Shown here: positions 20,672-31,010 of the stretch, in pieces
How the letters are laid out: every line of letters starts with the position of its first letter
How positions within the stretch are numbered: position 1 is the first letter of the stretch
Assembly (NCBI GenBank): GCA_947095585.1
Contig: OX352763.1
Span: 104,015,908 to 104,079,907, forward strand
Direction: 5' to 3'
Length of the DNA stretch: 64,000 nucleotides
Source of the DNA: Nephrocerus scutellatus
Taxonomy: Eukaryota > Arthropoda > Insecta > Diptera > Pipunculidae
The notes under the pieces: model-generated
What the model was told of the DNA's origin: nothing
The model's input: only the letters and a program-made list of their open reading frames with translations
Database searches by the model: none
Program-made: the position numbers and the translations under genes

Positions 20672-23030
20672 GGGGAGCTGCAAAACTATCGATAGTTGGC
20701 CAATTTGATGTTTTCGATAGTGCGCAGCAATACCATTCGATAGTATCGATAGTATCGGATATATTTAATATTACGATATTTAACGATGTTTATTTAAGTA
20801 CAATAAAATGTAAGGAACACAAAAATTCGCATTCATTGCGAAAAATAAACTTAAGCAACAAAGTCAAACAAAATCAATAGAGTACATATGTATAAGACAT
20901 CTTCATTAAAGCCAAAAAATGTGAATAGACTTGGTTAAAAAGAAAAATTATGGATACATCCAATGCGAGATCATTTCAGACAGACTTATGTATGTTTTTG
21001 AACAAAAATTATTGTCGCAGACAATACGAGATCATTGTAAAGGCACTTACGTTTATTATCAAAAGTTATTGACGCACTCAATTCAAGATAATTGGGCGAG
21101 CCAATAATTTTTGTTTATGAACAGAAGTCTATCCACATTTTTTGGCTTTAACGAAGATCTTCGCTGGGATATAATTAATCCTGCCTTACTAAAACGGCGT
21201 TCCGATTCTGTTGATGTGGCAGGAATACAAAAGTAGCGCAACGCGCAAGCTCTCAGGGCTTCCATATTCACATTGTGCTGCATAAAAAGGAAAGAATATT
21301 GTATTAAATCGTCCATAAAATGAAATGTATACATGACGCATACCTTCCAGTACTCCAAAGGATCGCTTTTCTGATCAGTATTGGCCGTTTCAATATACTG
21401 TCGAACGCACACAATGGCATCAGCTCTGCTTGATTTCACTTTATTTATAATTTTGTTGTTCAAAAATGAAAAAAGTGATGGTTCTGATTTGGACGCAATG
21501 TTTTGTGATGTTGACGGTTCTACAATATCGAGTAATTTTTCATCTGCTTTATGCATACCAACAATTTCATTTTCTAAAAGCTTTGTGGCTATATCTGCAT
21601 TTGAAACAGATCGAAATCCTTCTTTTTTGAATCTCGGCGATGGCGCTTTGGATGTATTCAGAAGTACAAAAGAAATTGCATCATTTGTTAATAAAATTCT
21701 TTCTACCATCCTGAATGCGCTGTTCCAACGCGTTGGTACTTCTTGTATGAGGCTGTATGGTTTTTCTTTTACTTGTGCTGCTTTGAATTTCTCGTAGGCT
21801 ATTGTGTTGGTTTTGAAATATGTCACCAACTTTTTACATTTGATTAGTATGACTTTTATGCAATCTTGCGATAAGCAATCTTGGACAATGAGGTTAATAG
21901 TGTGTGTGAAGCACGGAACATGCCGTTTTTGTAGTAGTTCACATGCTTTTACCATTGAGTTAGCGTTATCTGTTACAATTGACGCCACTTTTTTTGTGAT
22001 TTCCCACTCATCAAATACCGCACGTAACGATTCAGCTATGTTGGCAGCACAGTGGTTAGTTTCCACGATAAGTTTTTTTGTGGATAACACTGCTGCACGC
22101 AACGTAAAGTCTTCAGTGATGAAATGGCATGTGACTGTAGGATACCCCTCGTTTGTGTTGGATGTCCAGCAGTCTGTTGTTATTGCACAATGTTGTACTC
22201 TTCTTCAAATTGCTTGCAATTTTTGCTTGGTGTCATTATACAAGGCATGCATGTGCACATTTTGCAAGGTGGTACGGGAGGGAAGCACGTAACGCGGATC
22301 TAGGCATTTTACGGACTCGCAAAACCCTTTGTCATTGACAATTGAAAATGGTTGAATATCTGTTGCTATCATTAACGTTAACGCATTGTCAAGGGTTTTC
22401 TTACGCATCGAATGCGACTCATATGATTCCGATTCAAAAATGAATCAATTGTACGTACTTGTTTCGGACTGTCTCGGAAAGTGGGATGCGAACGTTTCAA
22501 GTCGCCGCTGGTTTTGTAAACATTTCCACAAAATTTACACTTTCCATGCTTATGATCTTTCGTTTTGGCAAAATACTTCCATACTTCCGAAAACCCCTTT
22601 CGTGTCTTCTTAGCAACACAACTTTCGTCGTCCGAACCGCTACTGCCACCTGCTTCAATGGCGTCTCCTGTAAAAAAAATATTCGTAAGAAACGGCGTAT
22701 GATTGCAATTTTACTTACTCTTAGATTTCTGCAAATAGTTTTCCATTGAAGCACCGTCAATATCAAATTCTTAAATTCTAAAAGAAATATCCATTTTTTA
22801 TTCAAATATCAAACAGTTTGTGTAGTTTACTTACGTACTTGATTTCACAACGGCTAAAACAAAATAGTGATGGTCAAGCGAACTATAACGTATTTCACAA
22901 CCGCTATTCGCTAAGAACCATTCGATAGTGAAGCTCAGTGTGGCCAAATTAAAAAATTCGATAGTTTCGATAGTGCCAACTGAAAAATTTTGATACTATC
23001 GATAGTCCATCGATAGTTTTGCAGCTCTAG
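20672..23030 (-). mobile_element. hAT element with CTGCAAAACTATCGAT ends
   Basis: Left agctgcaaaactatcgatag is inverse to right cgatagttttgcagct. Sub-terminal tatcgata-type motifs repeat several times at both ends (20690-20765 and 22950-23012), as in hAT transposase-binding regions. A hAT transposase with BED finger is encoded between them. An 8-base target duplication is not certain; ccccttc lies just outside both ends. The right part of this element is included in the 9.7-kb tandem duplication, the left 640 bases are not. Confidence 0.75.
21083..22746 (-). pseudogene. hAT transposase (ZBED1-like), interrupted
   Basis: Exon 1 (22746-22719) encodes MENYLQKSK. A 51-base intron (22718-22668, gtaagt...tttacag) leads to an acidic linker and a BED zinc finger, SEVWKYFAKTKDHKHGKCKF then CGNVYKTSG. 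A frameshift lies near 22430-22460. The next frame gives DIQPFSIVNDKGFCESVKCL, then a TGA at 22205-22207. Beyond it come AITTDCWTSNTNEGYPTVTC (first catalytic Asp) and KKVASIVTDNANSMVKACEL (second Asp). The last part, CIPATSTESERRFSKAGLII, is the hAT dimerisation region. A second likely intron, 66 bases (21343-21278), is in frame. It would cut and paste its own element. One frameshift and one stop inactivate this copy. Confidence 0.85.
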
Positions 23031-23530
23031 CGCCCCTTCCCTCACCCTCTCTACCCGCCTTTCCATGGGCCCTAGTTGTTGGTGGCCCCCTTGGTGGTTT
23101 TGGCCCACCGTCTTCCTTGTAGTACCTAAGCCGGAGAGCAAATGAGTGAATACAGCACTAAACAGCCATGTTTAATTCATATTCGGATACCATTTATTGC
23201 ATAAAATTATTATAAACACATTATCTTATATTTAACCCGAATCATCCTGAACGTTAATTTTTCGAATTTTTCAAAAATATTTTAGATGCTCAACTTCTAC
23301 ATCAAAACGAGAAAAAGTGCATCTTCAGATTTTTTCAAAGGTCTCAGTGTCCTCAGGGGGTCCTGTTGCCACTTGGCAACGTCAGGATTGAAAGGCTACA
23401 TGACAGTGCAACAAGGTAAATCGGCTTGTTCATGGGTTCAATTCAATAAAACAGCAAGATTATGTAGTAATTCAATTTTTATTTTATTCAGATAGTATTG
23501 AAAGGTAATTACCAATTTATTCATTAGTAA
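23031..23530. other. No supportable gene between hAT and piggyBac
   Basis: This is C-rich then AT-rich sequence containing a cctcagggggtcctgttgcc phrase. It may be flanking DNA or the 3' untranslated part of the piggyBac element on the minus strand. No ORF with a motif is seen. An identical copy lies at 32764-33263. Confidence 0.4.
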
Positions 23531-23532
23531 GG

Positions 23533-24721
23533 TAAGGCTTAAAACAACGCAAGCAAAGACCTCTCTCGCACTTAGCGCAAGCAGTTCGAACAATTAAATT
23601 ACATAGGTCGCCCGCACAGCGTCTGGACATAGCGAAGAGTAGTAGCTAATGTGGTAGACTCCGATCGGCGCTTTATGCGACTTTGGCGGATCTCCAAAAT
23701 GCTTGCAAAAATAAATTGCAATTTCGCGTTTGAATTGCTTTTGTGGCATATCCGGAGTGATACGCCGATGAAGTTGCCATCGCAAGTATCGATAATCCAT
23801 GTAAAGATGCAGCTCTACCACTTTTTGCCGCGATAAGCGATACGGTAAGCTGCAACGTTTTGGTCAAATCGATCGACCCCACACATATATTGGTTATATT
23901 CGGATACAACACAAGGTCGAGTGACACCTATTCTCTTTCGTTCATGTTGGGAATAGCGAGGTGCAATCGATGTTGGTGTGGAACCTAAAGGTGTTGATAG
24001 CATGCAGACGACCGAATTATCTACCCATTTCGTAAGGCGAATCCCGGTTTCGTTCATTTTGATGGATTTGTAGTAACCACTTGGTTTTGTCTTTAATTTT
24101 TTTTATGTGGAATCGGACAACTTTTCGGGATTCGATTCTCACGAATGGTACAAGTTCCATTATAGCCCCGATTTTTCAAATAAGCCAACAACGGAAAGCT
24201 CGTAAATAAATTGTCAAAGTAAAATGAAAACGGTAATTCTTGGACTTTACCAGAAAAATCGTCAATCATGTTGACAAGGGGAGCAGTACATTTACCGAAT
24301 AGTTCTTCATATGTTGAGTTTGATCGCGGATTATTGCCTTGATACACCTCGAAATTTAACATGTACCCGCTCGGAGTACATAAAGACCATGCCTTATATC
24401 CAAAACGTATAGGTTTCCCTTTTATGAACTGTTTACATCAGTGCTTCCCAAAATAAGCAATCATACTTTCATCAAAGATAAATTCTGTTCGTGATGGAAA
24501 TGTTCCAACATTTTTGATTTGATGTGATCGGTTATCGGTCCCAACTTCCATAATTTATCAGTTACGTTTTGGGGAGCACGCACGTTCGGCTCAAAATGTA
24601 GACTCTGCAAAATTTCCTCAAAGCGATTTCGACGCATGCTGTTATACACAATATCATTGCGCAAATCATTATCGTTGCTCCACATGTCTCTGTAACTGGT
24701 TTGACCAGTATATCGCAACAA
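23533..24721 (-). pseudogene. piggyBac (PGBD-like) transposase, copy 1, broken
   Basis: Segments in order on the minus strand: DLRNDIVYNSMRRNRFEEIL and DKLWKLGPITDHIKSKMLEH (N-terminal domain); then, one base out of frame, FDESMIAYFGKH with a TGA before CKQFIKGKPIRFGYKAWS; then SGYMLNFEVYQGNNPRSN, FDNLFTSFPLLAYLKNRGYN and GTCTIRENRIPK; then KWVDNSVVCMLSTPLGSTP and YNQYMCGVDRFDQNVAAYRI. The three catalytic Asp positions (FDES, YFDN, WVDN) are all still present. A C-terminal Cys-rich finger is read at 23533-23640 (TACAKCERGLCLRCF). The N-terminus upstream of 24721 is missing. Frameshifts and stops make it inactive. Confidence 0.9.
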
Positions 24722-25440
24722 TTACACACGGATAATTACTACTTAAATTTATGATTTGCCGCGGTCCCTTCTGTTGACCGACAGTAATAATAATTTGGGC
24801 AGAGGGCCACACAACAAAAAAAAACAAATGCAAAAAACTTAATCTCCACGGATTAAGGAAAAGAAAAAAAACATGCGGTTGAGGAGTCCTCGTTGTGTGG
24901 TTTTCCTAGTACCTCGTTGGTATATGACGTAGGGTAAAGTTTGAAAATATCGAAGCCTACTTGGGCCGGAATCGTTTTTTGTTTTTGGTTTTAAAGTTGG
25001 ACTGAAGTGCTAGTAGTTTGACGAGATCGAACCAAAGGCGTTCCGATCACTGGTCTAACAGTAATTATATACCGACACCTCGCGTTCTAGATATTATCAC
25101 TTAATCTCTTTGATGAAAGGCGATTCTGTTCGATCCAGAAGTCTTGTCTTGGTAAGATCTGTCTCCTTTGGAGCTGGGCTAATAATTTTAGATCTAACCG
25201 ACGAATACATCTTTTGCCAAATCAAAGAACACTGACCGACTGATAAAAGAACAATGACCAAATACATTGGGTTTTCTTTTTCTTTATTTAACCGAATTCG
25301 TAATAGATTCGCGCTTCATATTCACTGTGTACCGATAATTCAGACTTGTGCAGGCTATAGGCAATTAAATATGATTCTTCACCTTATGTGATAACATGCG
25401 AATACGAACAATTATGGAGAAGCACAAATCTTACAACCGG
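24722..25440. other. No supportable gene
   Basis: No motif was found on either strand. A plausible reading is sequence between the truncated piggyBac and the LTR of the gypsy remnant. The phrase ttacaaccggggtt at 25432 recurs at 30137 (ctacaaccggggtt), hinting that both lie near ends of the same LTR family. Confidence 0.4.
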
Positions 25441-25655
25441 GGTTTTCTTTTCATTTTCATTTAACGGCAGCCTGCAAAAAAGTTGGTACTAATACTACAG
25501 TGAACGCTTGTGGTGCAGTACAGTCGCCGTAAAGAAGGGGGTGGTTTTTATAAGTTGAGCCCTTTTTCTTTTCTAGCTCTTGACAAAGGCCAAACGTATA
25601 GCTATAATCCGTGTGCTGTCCAAACGCTGTCGATACGCTACAACACTCCCTCCCC
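25441..25655 (-). other. Probable polypurine tract and 3' LTR start of a gypsy element
   Basis: On the minus strand ggggagggag (25655-25646) is a polypurine tract and is followed directly by TGTTGTAGCGTATCG, a plausible LTR start with the required TG. Further in are a ttataaaaaccaccccc TATA-like stretch and a cagtcgcc segment. The far end of the LTR is not defined. It lies just downstream of the integrase C-terminal fragment, as expected. Confidence 0.45.
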
Positions 25656-25774
25656 AGCGAAGCCGTGGCCCGAGCGAAACAGCGAGTCCAAGAAACGTGG
25701 CGGTGTCTTTATCTGTCGCCCGCTGCCAGAGCGTGGAGGCAACGATGCGTTTTTTTTTTTGGGTTCGTTGAATG

Positions 25775-26110
25775 TTACATGTACATGTTTTTTTTTAAAG
25801 TCTCAGTCTTTGACTGAATATCGACCTGTCTGAGGACTGGTGACATGTCGGTGCTTTGCGTGGGGTGCTGTTGATCGGTTGTGTCAGTTGTCGTGAAACA
25901 AGGCTTAAGTCGGTCGATGGAGACCTTGCTTAAAGCGAAAATGAAGTTTTGTCGCCGCGCTTGATCACTCGGTGCGGACCAGTGTTGGCTGTAAGGATTT
26001 ACGCACTGTGTCCGTACGTAAGAAAACATGAGTGCAAGTTTTGAATTCTTGAATGAATTCGGAGAAGTTGTACCAGTATTTGCTCGGGTGACGCTCGCCG
26101 TACACCCAGG
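25775..26110 (-). pseudogene. Gypsy pol C-terminal (integrase tail) fragment, copy 1
   Basis: One frame reads TCTHVFLRTDTVRKSLQPTL. A shifted frame (25775-26029) reads RQNFIFALSKVSIDRLKPCF. Together they match the end of insect gypsy integrase: a THVF-R-D-VR-PL-P segment, then the FVL...VSIDRLKPA block near the C-terminus. At least one frameshift lies between them. Everything upstream (reverse transcriptase, RNase H, integrase core) is missing. Confidence 0.65.
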
Positions 26111-26404
26111 GTTCGTTTTTGTTCGGAGCGTTACAAATTAATTTAGAGATGTGTTGGGTTTTTTGTTTGTTTGATTTTTTTTCTACTTATTTTTATTCTT
26201 CCATGTATGTCTTTCTCGTCTAAATCTAAATAATTGTGATGATACGTACGGGAGGGGAAGTGGGTTAGGAGGTTTCTTGGTTTATCCAACTTTAGGGGGG
26301 GGGGGGGGGTGACACAAGCTGATCCCGGGAGAGCGGGGTAGCGGTGTTGAAAAGGCGAAGGCGATTTATTTTTTGCGAATAAAATAAATTCTGGTAGAGC
26401 GAGT
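26111..26404. repeat. Low-complexity DNA with a 15-base G run
   Basis: T-rich sequence precedes a run of 15 G at about 26295. The same run has 13 G in unit 2, the first length difference between the duplicated units. No gene is seen. Confidence 0.7.
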
Positions 26405-26735
26405 GAGTAAAGTGAAAAGATCAATCAATGCTCACTTGCTATGGCGGTCTTATGTCCGGAATGGATAATGCGATGTAGTTCATCAAGGCAGAGTGAATAC
26501 ATCAGTCAGAGCCCTGCAAACTACGTGAACTCTGGTATAGCGAGCTATTGCGGTCTTATGTCCGGAATGAATAATGCGACGTAGCTTATCAAGGCAGAGT
26601 GAATCAGTCAGAGCCCTGCTAACTGCGTAAACTCTTGTAAAACGAGTAACTAAAGTGAAGAGATCATTCAATGCTCACTCGGTATTGTGGTCTACGGGCT
26701 GAATGAACTAGAACAGTAGAGTGAAATATCAGACA
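26405..26735. repeat. ~107-base tandem repeat, about three units
   Basis: Units start near 26440, 26547 and (diverged) 26685. Each carries ggtcttatgtccggaatg, ggcagagtgaat and cagtcagagccctgc with actc-tgta-a-cgag. The third unit is degenerate (ggtctacgggctgaatg). A minus frame at 26483-26671 is only a by-product. The unit 2 copy is 36136-36466. Confidence 0.75.
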
Positions 26736-27100
26736 GTACTCTGTACTAGTGCACCCACCCAACAGAAATTTTTCAAAAATTGTTCATGAAGAACACGGAG
26801 CGGTTAGTTGCTTTCACAACGGCGGCTCGAACCAGAGTGTCTTATTAGTGGTTCTGCGTCCTATGTCATTGGACTGTTTGCAAAACCTGGTAGGAATTTT
26901 GTGATTTGGTGGTAGCCTCATGAGCTACTACACTCGCTTCCTATGGTTGTCGGACGGACGGATGGACATCTGCATGAGTGATACGTGCTAACTTATGCAT
27001 TGAGTTCGATCATACGTCGTACATCTGCATTAGTTGCTTGTGTGCTCATGTTGGCATGCTATATTGTAGTCGGACGAAACCTGTTTAAGTTTATATGGAT

Positions 27101-27235
27101 GCATGAATTGCTTGTGCGCTCACGGTGGTTGATTATTTGTTGTCGGACGGAAACTTGTTTATGCGCTCGGTCACACCATATTTATTATATGGCTGCATGA
27201 GTTGCTTGTGCGCTCACGGTGGTTGATTATTTGTT
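27101..27235. repeat. Direct repeats bounding a 94-base segment present only in unit 1
   Basis: Segments 27101-27141 and 27195-27235 are near-identical (gcttgtgcgctcacggtggt and ttgattatttgtt in both; one a/g difference). Unit 2 keeps only one merged copy (36832-36872), as expected for a slippage or recombination deletion. The intervening ggaaacttgtttatgcgctc segment is unique to unit 1. Confidence 0.85.
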
Positions 27236-28285
27236 AAGCCCAAATCACAATGTAGCGTTCGGGCGCTCGTGCGTTGACATATTGACTCTGCGCACATATG
27301 AAGCAATCATAAATGTGACCTCGTGCTTTATATCGTAAATATCGTAGACGCCTGTGCAACGCTCGAGTAGAGCTACTTTCTACTAAGTCACGCGTTTTGA
27401 CAGCTCACAGCTGTGTTGTTGTTTGTTTCGAGTGTCTCTGTTGCAGGTTTTCATAATTTAGCGCATAGAAGCCATTCACATCCCTACTTAGGTGTAGCTC
27501 TGTAACGTGTTTTCTCAGCTGAGGGATGACGGAATGCTGCAGGTCTATTAAACAAGACGTGATCAACAGCGGGCGGGGCGGGATGACGGAATGCTGCAGG
27601 TCTATTAAACAAGACGTGATCAACAGCGCTGGGCTACCTGCAGAAGCGTGGAGAGGGGGAGACGGGTGGTAGTGACGCGGCTTAGAGACGACTCGTATAT
27701 GGTCAATAGTGACTGGCGGCAGTTACACATGTGGATTTGTGTGTTCGCTTTGTAGTCGAAATTATATTTGACTCATATACGGTCAATAGTTACTGGTGGC
27801 AGTTACACATGTGGTGTTGTGTATTCGCTGCTCAGTAGCAGCAGCCGGCAACACCACATGCTGTCGGCAAATTCGGATTTTTTTTTAGGATAGGACGGAC
27901 AACGCTTAGCCGTAGGGTTTGTAACGATGGTACTTCGTTACAGCTCTCGAACCCATCGCATTCTTCTACTCCTCGATGCCTCGTAACCAGCATATCCCAG
28001 CAGCGAGAATAAAGATATATCAATGAATTCTTCAATTTTCTCGATGTCCATCTTATATTGGGGCTCACAGCTAATAAACGTTTTTTAAACACCAATTATT
28101 TGTGTCTTTTTTTTAATTTTTATTTTATCTGTATTTATATTATCTGTCATAAAAACGCACAACAACCTGAAGCGGCATTTCGTTTTGCAAATTGCGAGGT
28201 CGTGCGTTGGAGAGAAAATATCGTAAAGTCGATACAACGCTCATTAACGCACGAGCGCCCGAACGCGACATTGTGATTTGGGCTT
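27236..28285. mobile_element. 1.05-kb element with 40-base inverted termini, copy 1
   Basis: aagcccaaatcacaatgt at the left (27236) is inverse to acattgtgatttgggctt at the right (ending 28285). The arms continue through gcgttcgggcgctcgtgcgt for about 40 bases with two mismatches. The interior has two internal duplications but no transposase. A minus frame at 27832-28095 has no motif. It is probably a non-autonomous DNA transposon or foldback. It sits between repeated tgtagtcggacgga sequences and beside a gag remnant. Confidence 0.7.
27526..27626. repeat. 55-base tandem duplication inside the inverted-repeat element
   Basis: gatgacggaatgctgcaggt followed by ctattaaacaagacgtgatc occurs twice, 55 bases apart, separated by gggcggggcg. 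A second internal duplication (gtcaatagt-actgg-ggcagt) spans 27698-27820. Confidence 0.85.
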
Positions 28286-28322
28286 TATATTGGTGGCATA
28301 TTGTAGTCGGACGGACACTAGC

Positions 28323-28640
28323 TTATGGGTACATATTCTTATATGGATGGTGTGTGACATCGACTTCGTTACAGAGTATCTTTTTGATTGTCTCGCAAAC
28401 TCGCTTTGTGGGACTGTATATGAGTTTTCCAGGAATTGACATGTCAGTCGAATTGTTGTACCGTAATTGCGAGTGGGACATTGTTTCGATAACCGCATCG
28501 GATCGTTCAGCCAACGTGTTAAGGTCCACGTCGTTCGCAAAAGGCGTGAAAACCAATTGGACCTGTTGTGGAAGGCGCGACATCCAAAGTTGTTGGAGGG
28601 GGTTTTCAGCGAAATCGCCACTCGCGTTTAGTTTAAACAC
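28323..28640 (-). pseudogene. Gypsy gag fragment, copy 1
   Basis: The 105-codon minus frame contains NPLQQLWMSRLPQQVQLVFT followed by PFANDVDLNTLAERSDAVIE. This is the LW-x-RLP and LAE-(R/K)-(A/S)D-x-(V/I)-x-E block near the capsid C-terminus of insect gypsy elements. The frame begins abruptly at MFKLNASGDF, so it is truncated. The 55645-56040 fragment shows the same block and continues into the zinc-binding region. Confidence 0.7.
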
Positions 28641-28642
28641 GC

Positions 28643-29470
28643 GAAGTTAATATAGAGAATTTAAAAATTAAAAAATAAAACACTTTTATTCACCCAATTC
28701 TACATTTGGATAAAATTTGAATGGGAATATATACTAGGCACCCCGGGGACTCTGCGCCGTCTATAAGTATGTAGTTGCGAAAAATCAAGTCTGCAGCTTT
28801 ACAGGTAAATCTTACAAAATTCAAAAATATCTTAAAATCATCTAAAAAGAATTTGTAGAGATGTCAGAGAGCTTCAAGCAACTATAGCTCTACGCATTCT
28901 ATTAAAATTTTTAAAATTAAATTTCATTATAACAATTAATTTAAACAAGTAATACAAATATTATAATCGATTAATCAGAATCGATAATTTCAATCGGATC
29001 ATCAGATTCTTCGGGTGCGGCTATTGCTTGTTGTTCCCCTCTAGTTTCTGTTCGTAAATAATTTGTATTTTTTTATGAAACGAATATATGAGAAAATATA
29101 ATAAATTTTTATGAGACGAAATTTGGTGTGTTGGCGAACAGCAGTATAACCCGCATAGGGTGAGGGGTTCCAGATACCACTCTAATGAAAGCCCTCATTG
29201 AGCATACCATGACAACCGCATTTTTTTCGCGGTGGTCACGTCCCGTTTTTGTAGGAGGTCCGTCCATACAAAGTTATGAAATTTTATACAAAAAAACCAT
29301 TTTCCCGAGTGTTTTGAAGGAGGTTTGGGGGTTAATTGGTATCGAATGAAAGGTAATTACGGGTAAGTTATAATAAACAAAAAAAAAACGTATTGTTGAA
29401 TTTGAAATTTGTTAGTATAAGTGTATAAGTATACTTATGGTATATATCATGGGGGGTAAATCATTATAGT
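28643..29470. other. AT-rich non-coding sequence
   Basis: No gene is seen. Bases 28643-28667 are identical to 12144-12168, an unexplained shared 25-base block. A stretch at 29130-29370 looks like transposon-derived untranslated sequence. The unit 2 copy is 38280-39107. Confidence 0.5.
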
Positions 29471-29477
29471 AACGTTG

Positions 29478-29705
29478 ACGACGATGATAATGACAATGCC
29501 GATAAGGAAGACGTCAGTGATGATGATGACGATGCCGATGCCGATGAGGAAGACGCCAGTGATGATGAAGTTGATGCAGCACGTCGTCTAAGAAATCATC
29601 GAAGGCGAAAGGGCAGCTTCGTCGGCACCGCGCACAGTATGTCTCGACCGAAATTCAGAATGATCCGATCACGTCGGTGCACCAATTTGGAAGGATGCAT
29701 GTATG
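29478..29705 (+). other. Open frame encoding an acidic then basic segment, copy 1
   Basis: The frame reads VDDDDNDNADKEDVSDDDDD, then ADADEEDASDDEVDAARRLR, then a basic NHRRRKGSF stretch. It is open for about 76 codons but has no ATG at its start, and upstream stops are close. Acidic tracts like this occur at the N-terminus of some transposases (including piggyBac-type) and of chromatin proteins, but there is no diagnostic motif. Function unknown. Confidence 0.3.
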
Positions 29706-29756
29706 TAAATGTAAAAAACGACTACTCGGCAAGACAACAAAAAAGCAATTCATGAC

Positions 29757-29984
29757 CTAAAAGCCGTGTACTGTCGATAAGCTACAGCATGTACAAAGTG
29801 GAATGGGCGGAACTTTAGTAGCTACTTTGAAGACTTCAACTTGCTGTTGAATTTGCGGATGAACACCATTATTCCTAGCGTTATTTGCGTTTTGATCAAC
29901 TATCGTTTGTAACTCGTTACATTTGCTTGCTAATTTTTGAATTTCATTTCGCATTTGCGATAATTCGTGATTGCCGGTATTCAA
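29757..29984 (-). pseudogene. Gypsy gag N-terminal fragment, copy 1
   Basis: The frame begins MNTGNHELSQMRNEIQKLAS, a short predicted coiled coil, and ends VEVFKVATKVPPIPL. The last part resembles the conserved V-x-VA-x-KVPPF start of the gag capsid domain of insect gypsy elements. The usual W-x-x-P-x-LWF continuation is lost. It is therefore truncated. Confidence 0.45.
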
Positions 29985-30246
29985 AACACTACCGTTGTTA
30001 GAATAAGTAAATTTCTACTTCCAAAGCAATCAAACTTCCATTTAGCCCTGTACCCATGCTTCCTACCGGCGAACGTTGAACTGGCATTGCTTCAGATTTA
30101 GATCTTTTTTTAGATTACATCATCATAATATTTGTTTCTACAACCGGGGTTCGGTCCTGGCCTCCCGCAAAACGTCTCTCCACACCATTCTTCCAGCGTA
30201 GGCTTGGCCGGTGTCGTGTTCCATAAATCTTACGGCAAAGGTGAGC

Positions 30247-30824
30247 CTACAAGGATGACCGAGCGTAAGAATCTAACTGCCAACGGGCTCTTCCACGATG
30301 ATCATATTTGACAGCACGATAATTGGTAAAATGGTATCCGTTAACGAGAGCACCAGCTCCAACACCAGCTCCATCACCAGCTTCAGCTCCAGCACGAGCT
30401 CCAGCACCAGCTCTAGCATCAGCTGCAGCAAGATTAGCGAAGACTACTGGATCAATGATAAAATTGTCCTCATTAGCGAAAGAACCAGCTCTAGCAGCAG
30501 CTCCATCAACAGCTTCAGCTCCAGCACTAGCTCCATCACCAGCTCCATCACCAGCTTCAGCGCCAGCTTCTAGCATCAGCTTGAGCTGCAGCTCCATCAC
30601 GATTCTCCGAGATGAGACGCCGTTTCTTGGCTCCACTGGCTGTTATTGACCTCTCGGGTTCCATCTGTTATCTTTCTGCGTAGATAAGCACAGGAAGGAG
30701 GACAGGAAAACTGTACAAAAACTAAGTAGCAATTGCAGACAGGACAATCCAGCCGGGAACGGAACTTATTTTCGAAATACACGTCAAAAAAATTATTTGA
30801 TGATTGCCCAACACGCGGTAACAC
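30247..30824 (-). CDS. Ala/Gly/Asp-rich modular ORF, copy 1 (unknown function)
   Basis: The 129-codon frame at 30247-30636 starts MEPRNGVSSRRIVMELQLKL. It alternates AGAEAGDGAG-type linkers with a module SFANEDNFIIDPVVFANLAA ending ADARA, then a second motif ALVNGYHFTNYRAV. A partly overlapping frame upstream (30597-30824) has two cysteine pairs (DCPVCNCYLVF and CPPSCAYL). Whether they belong together after a frameshift is unclear. The same modules occur in a different order in the ORF at 40648-41013, so this is a family. I recognise no known domain. It could be a decayed or young low-complexity protein, or a transposon cargo. Confidence 0.35.
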
Positions 30825-31010
30825 TTTTCTTTATAAGTTGCAATGTGTCGCAATTTATTTAACGATTAAACAAATAAATAAATTAACTTAAAGAAAACAC
30901 ATGAAAAACCTATTAAACGAATGATAATAAATGATAATAAATAAATAATCAACACAACACGGGAAACGACCTGACTCTTTGACAAACTTGCACATAACAT
31001 TTAAATCCGC

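Noticed and set aside
21381..22292. Plus-strand ORFs of 138 and 162 codons (also 31114-32025)
   Set aside because: Antisense shadows of the hAT transposase, which has clear family motifs on the minus strand.
30298..30649. Plus-strand Ser-rich and Pro/Ala-rich ORFs over the same region
   Set aside because: They are antisense readings of the AGC-type repeats. Only the minus frame shares modules with the paralogue at 40648.
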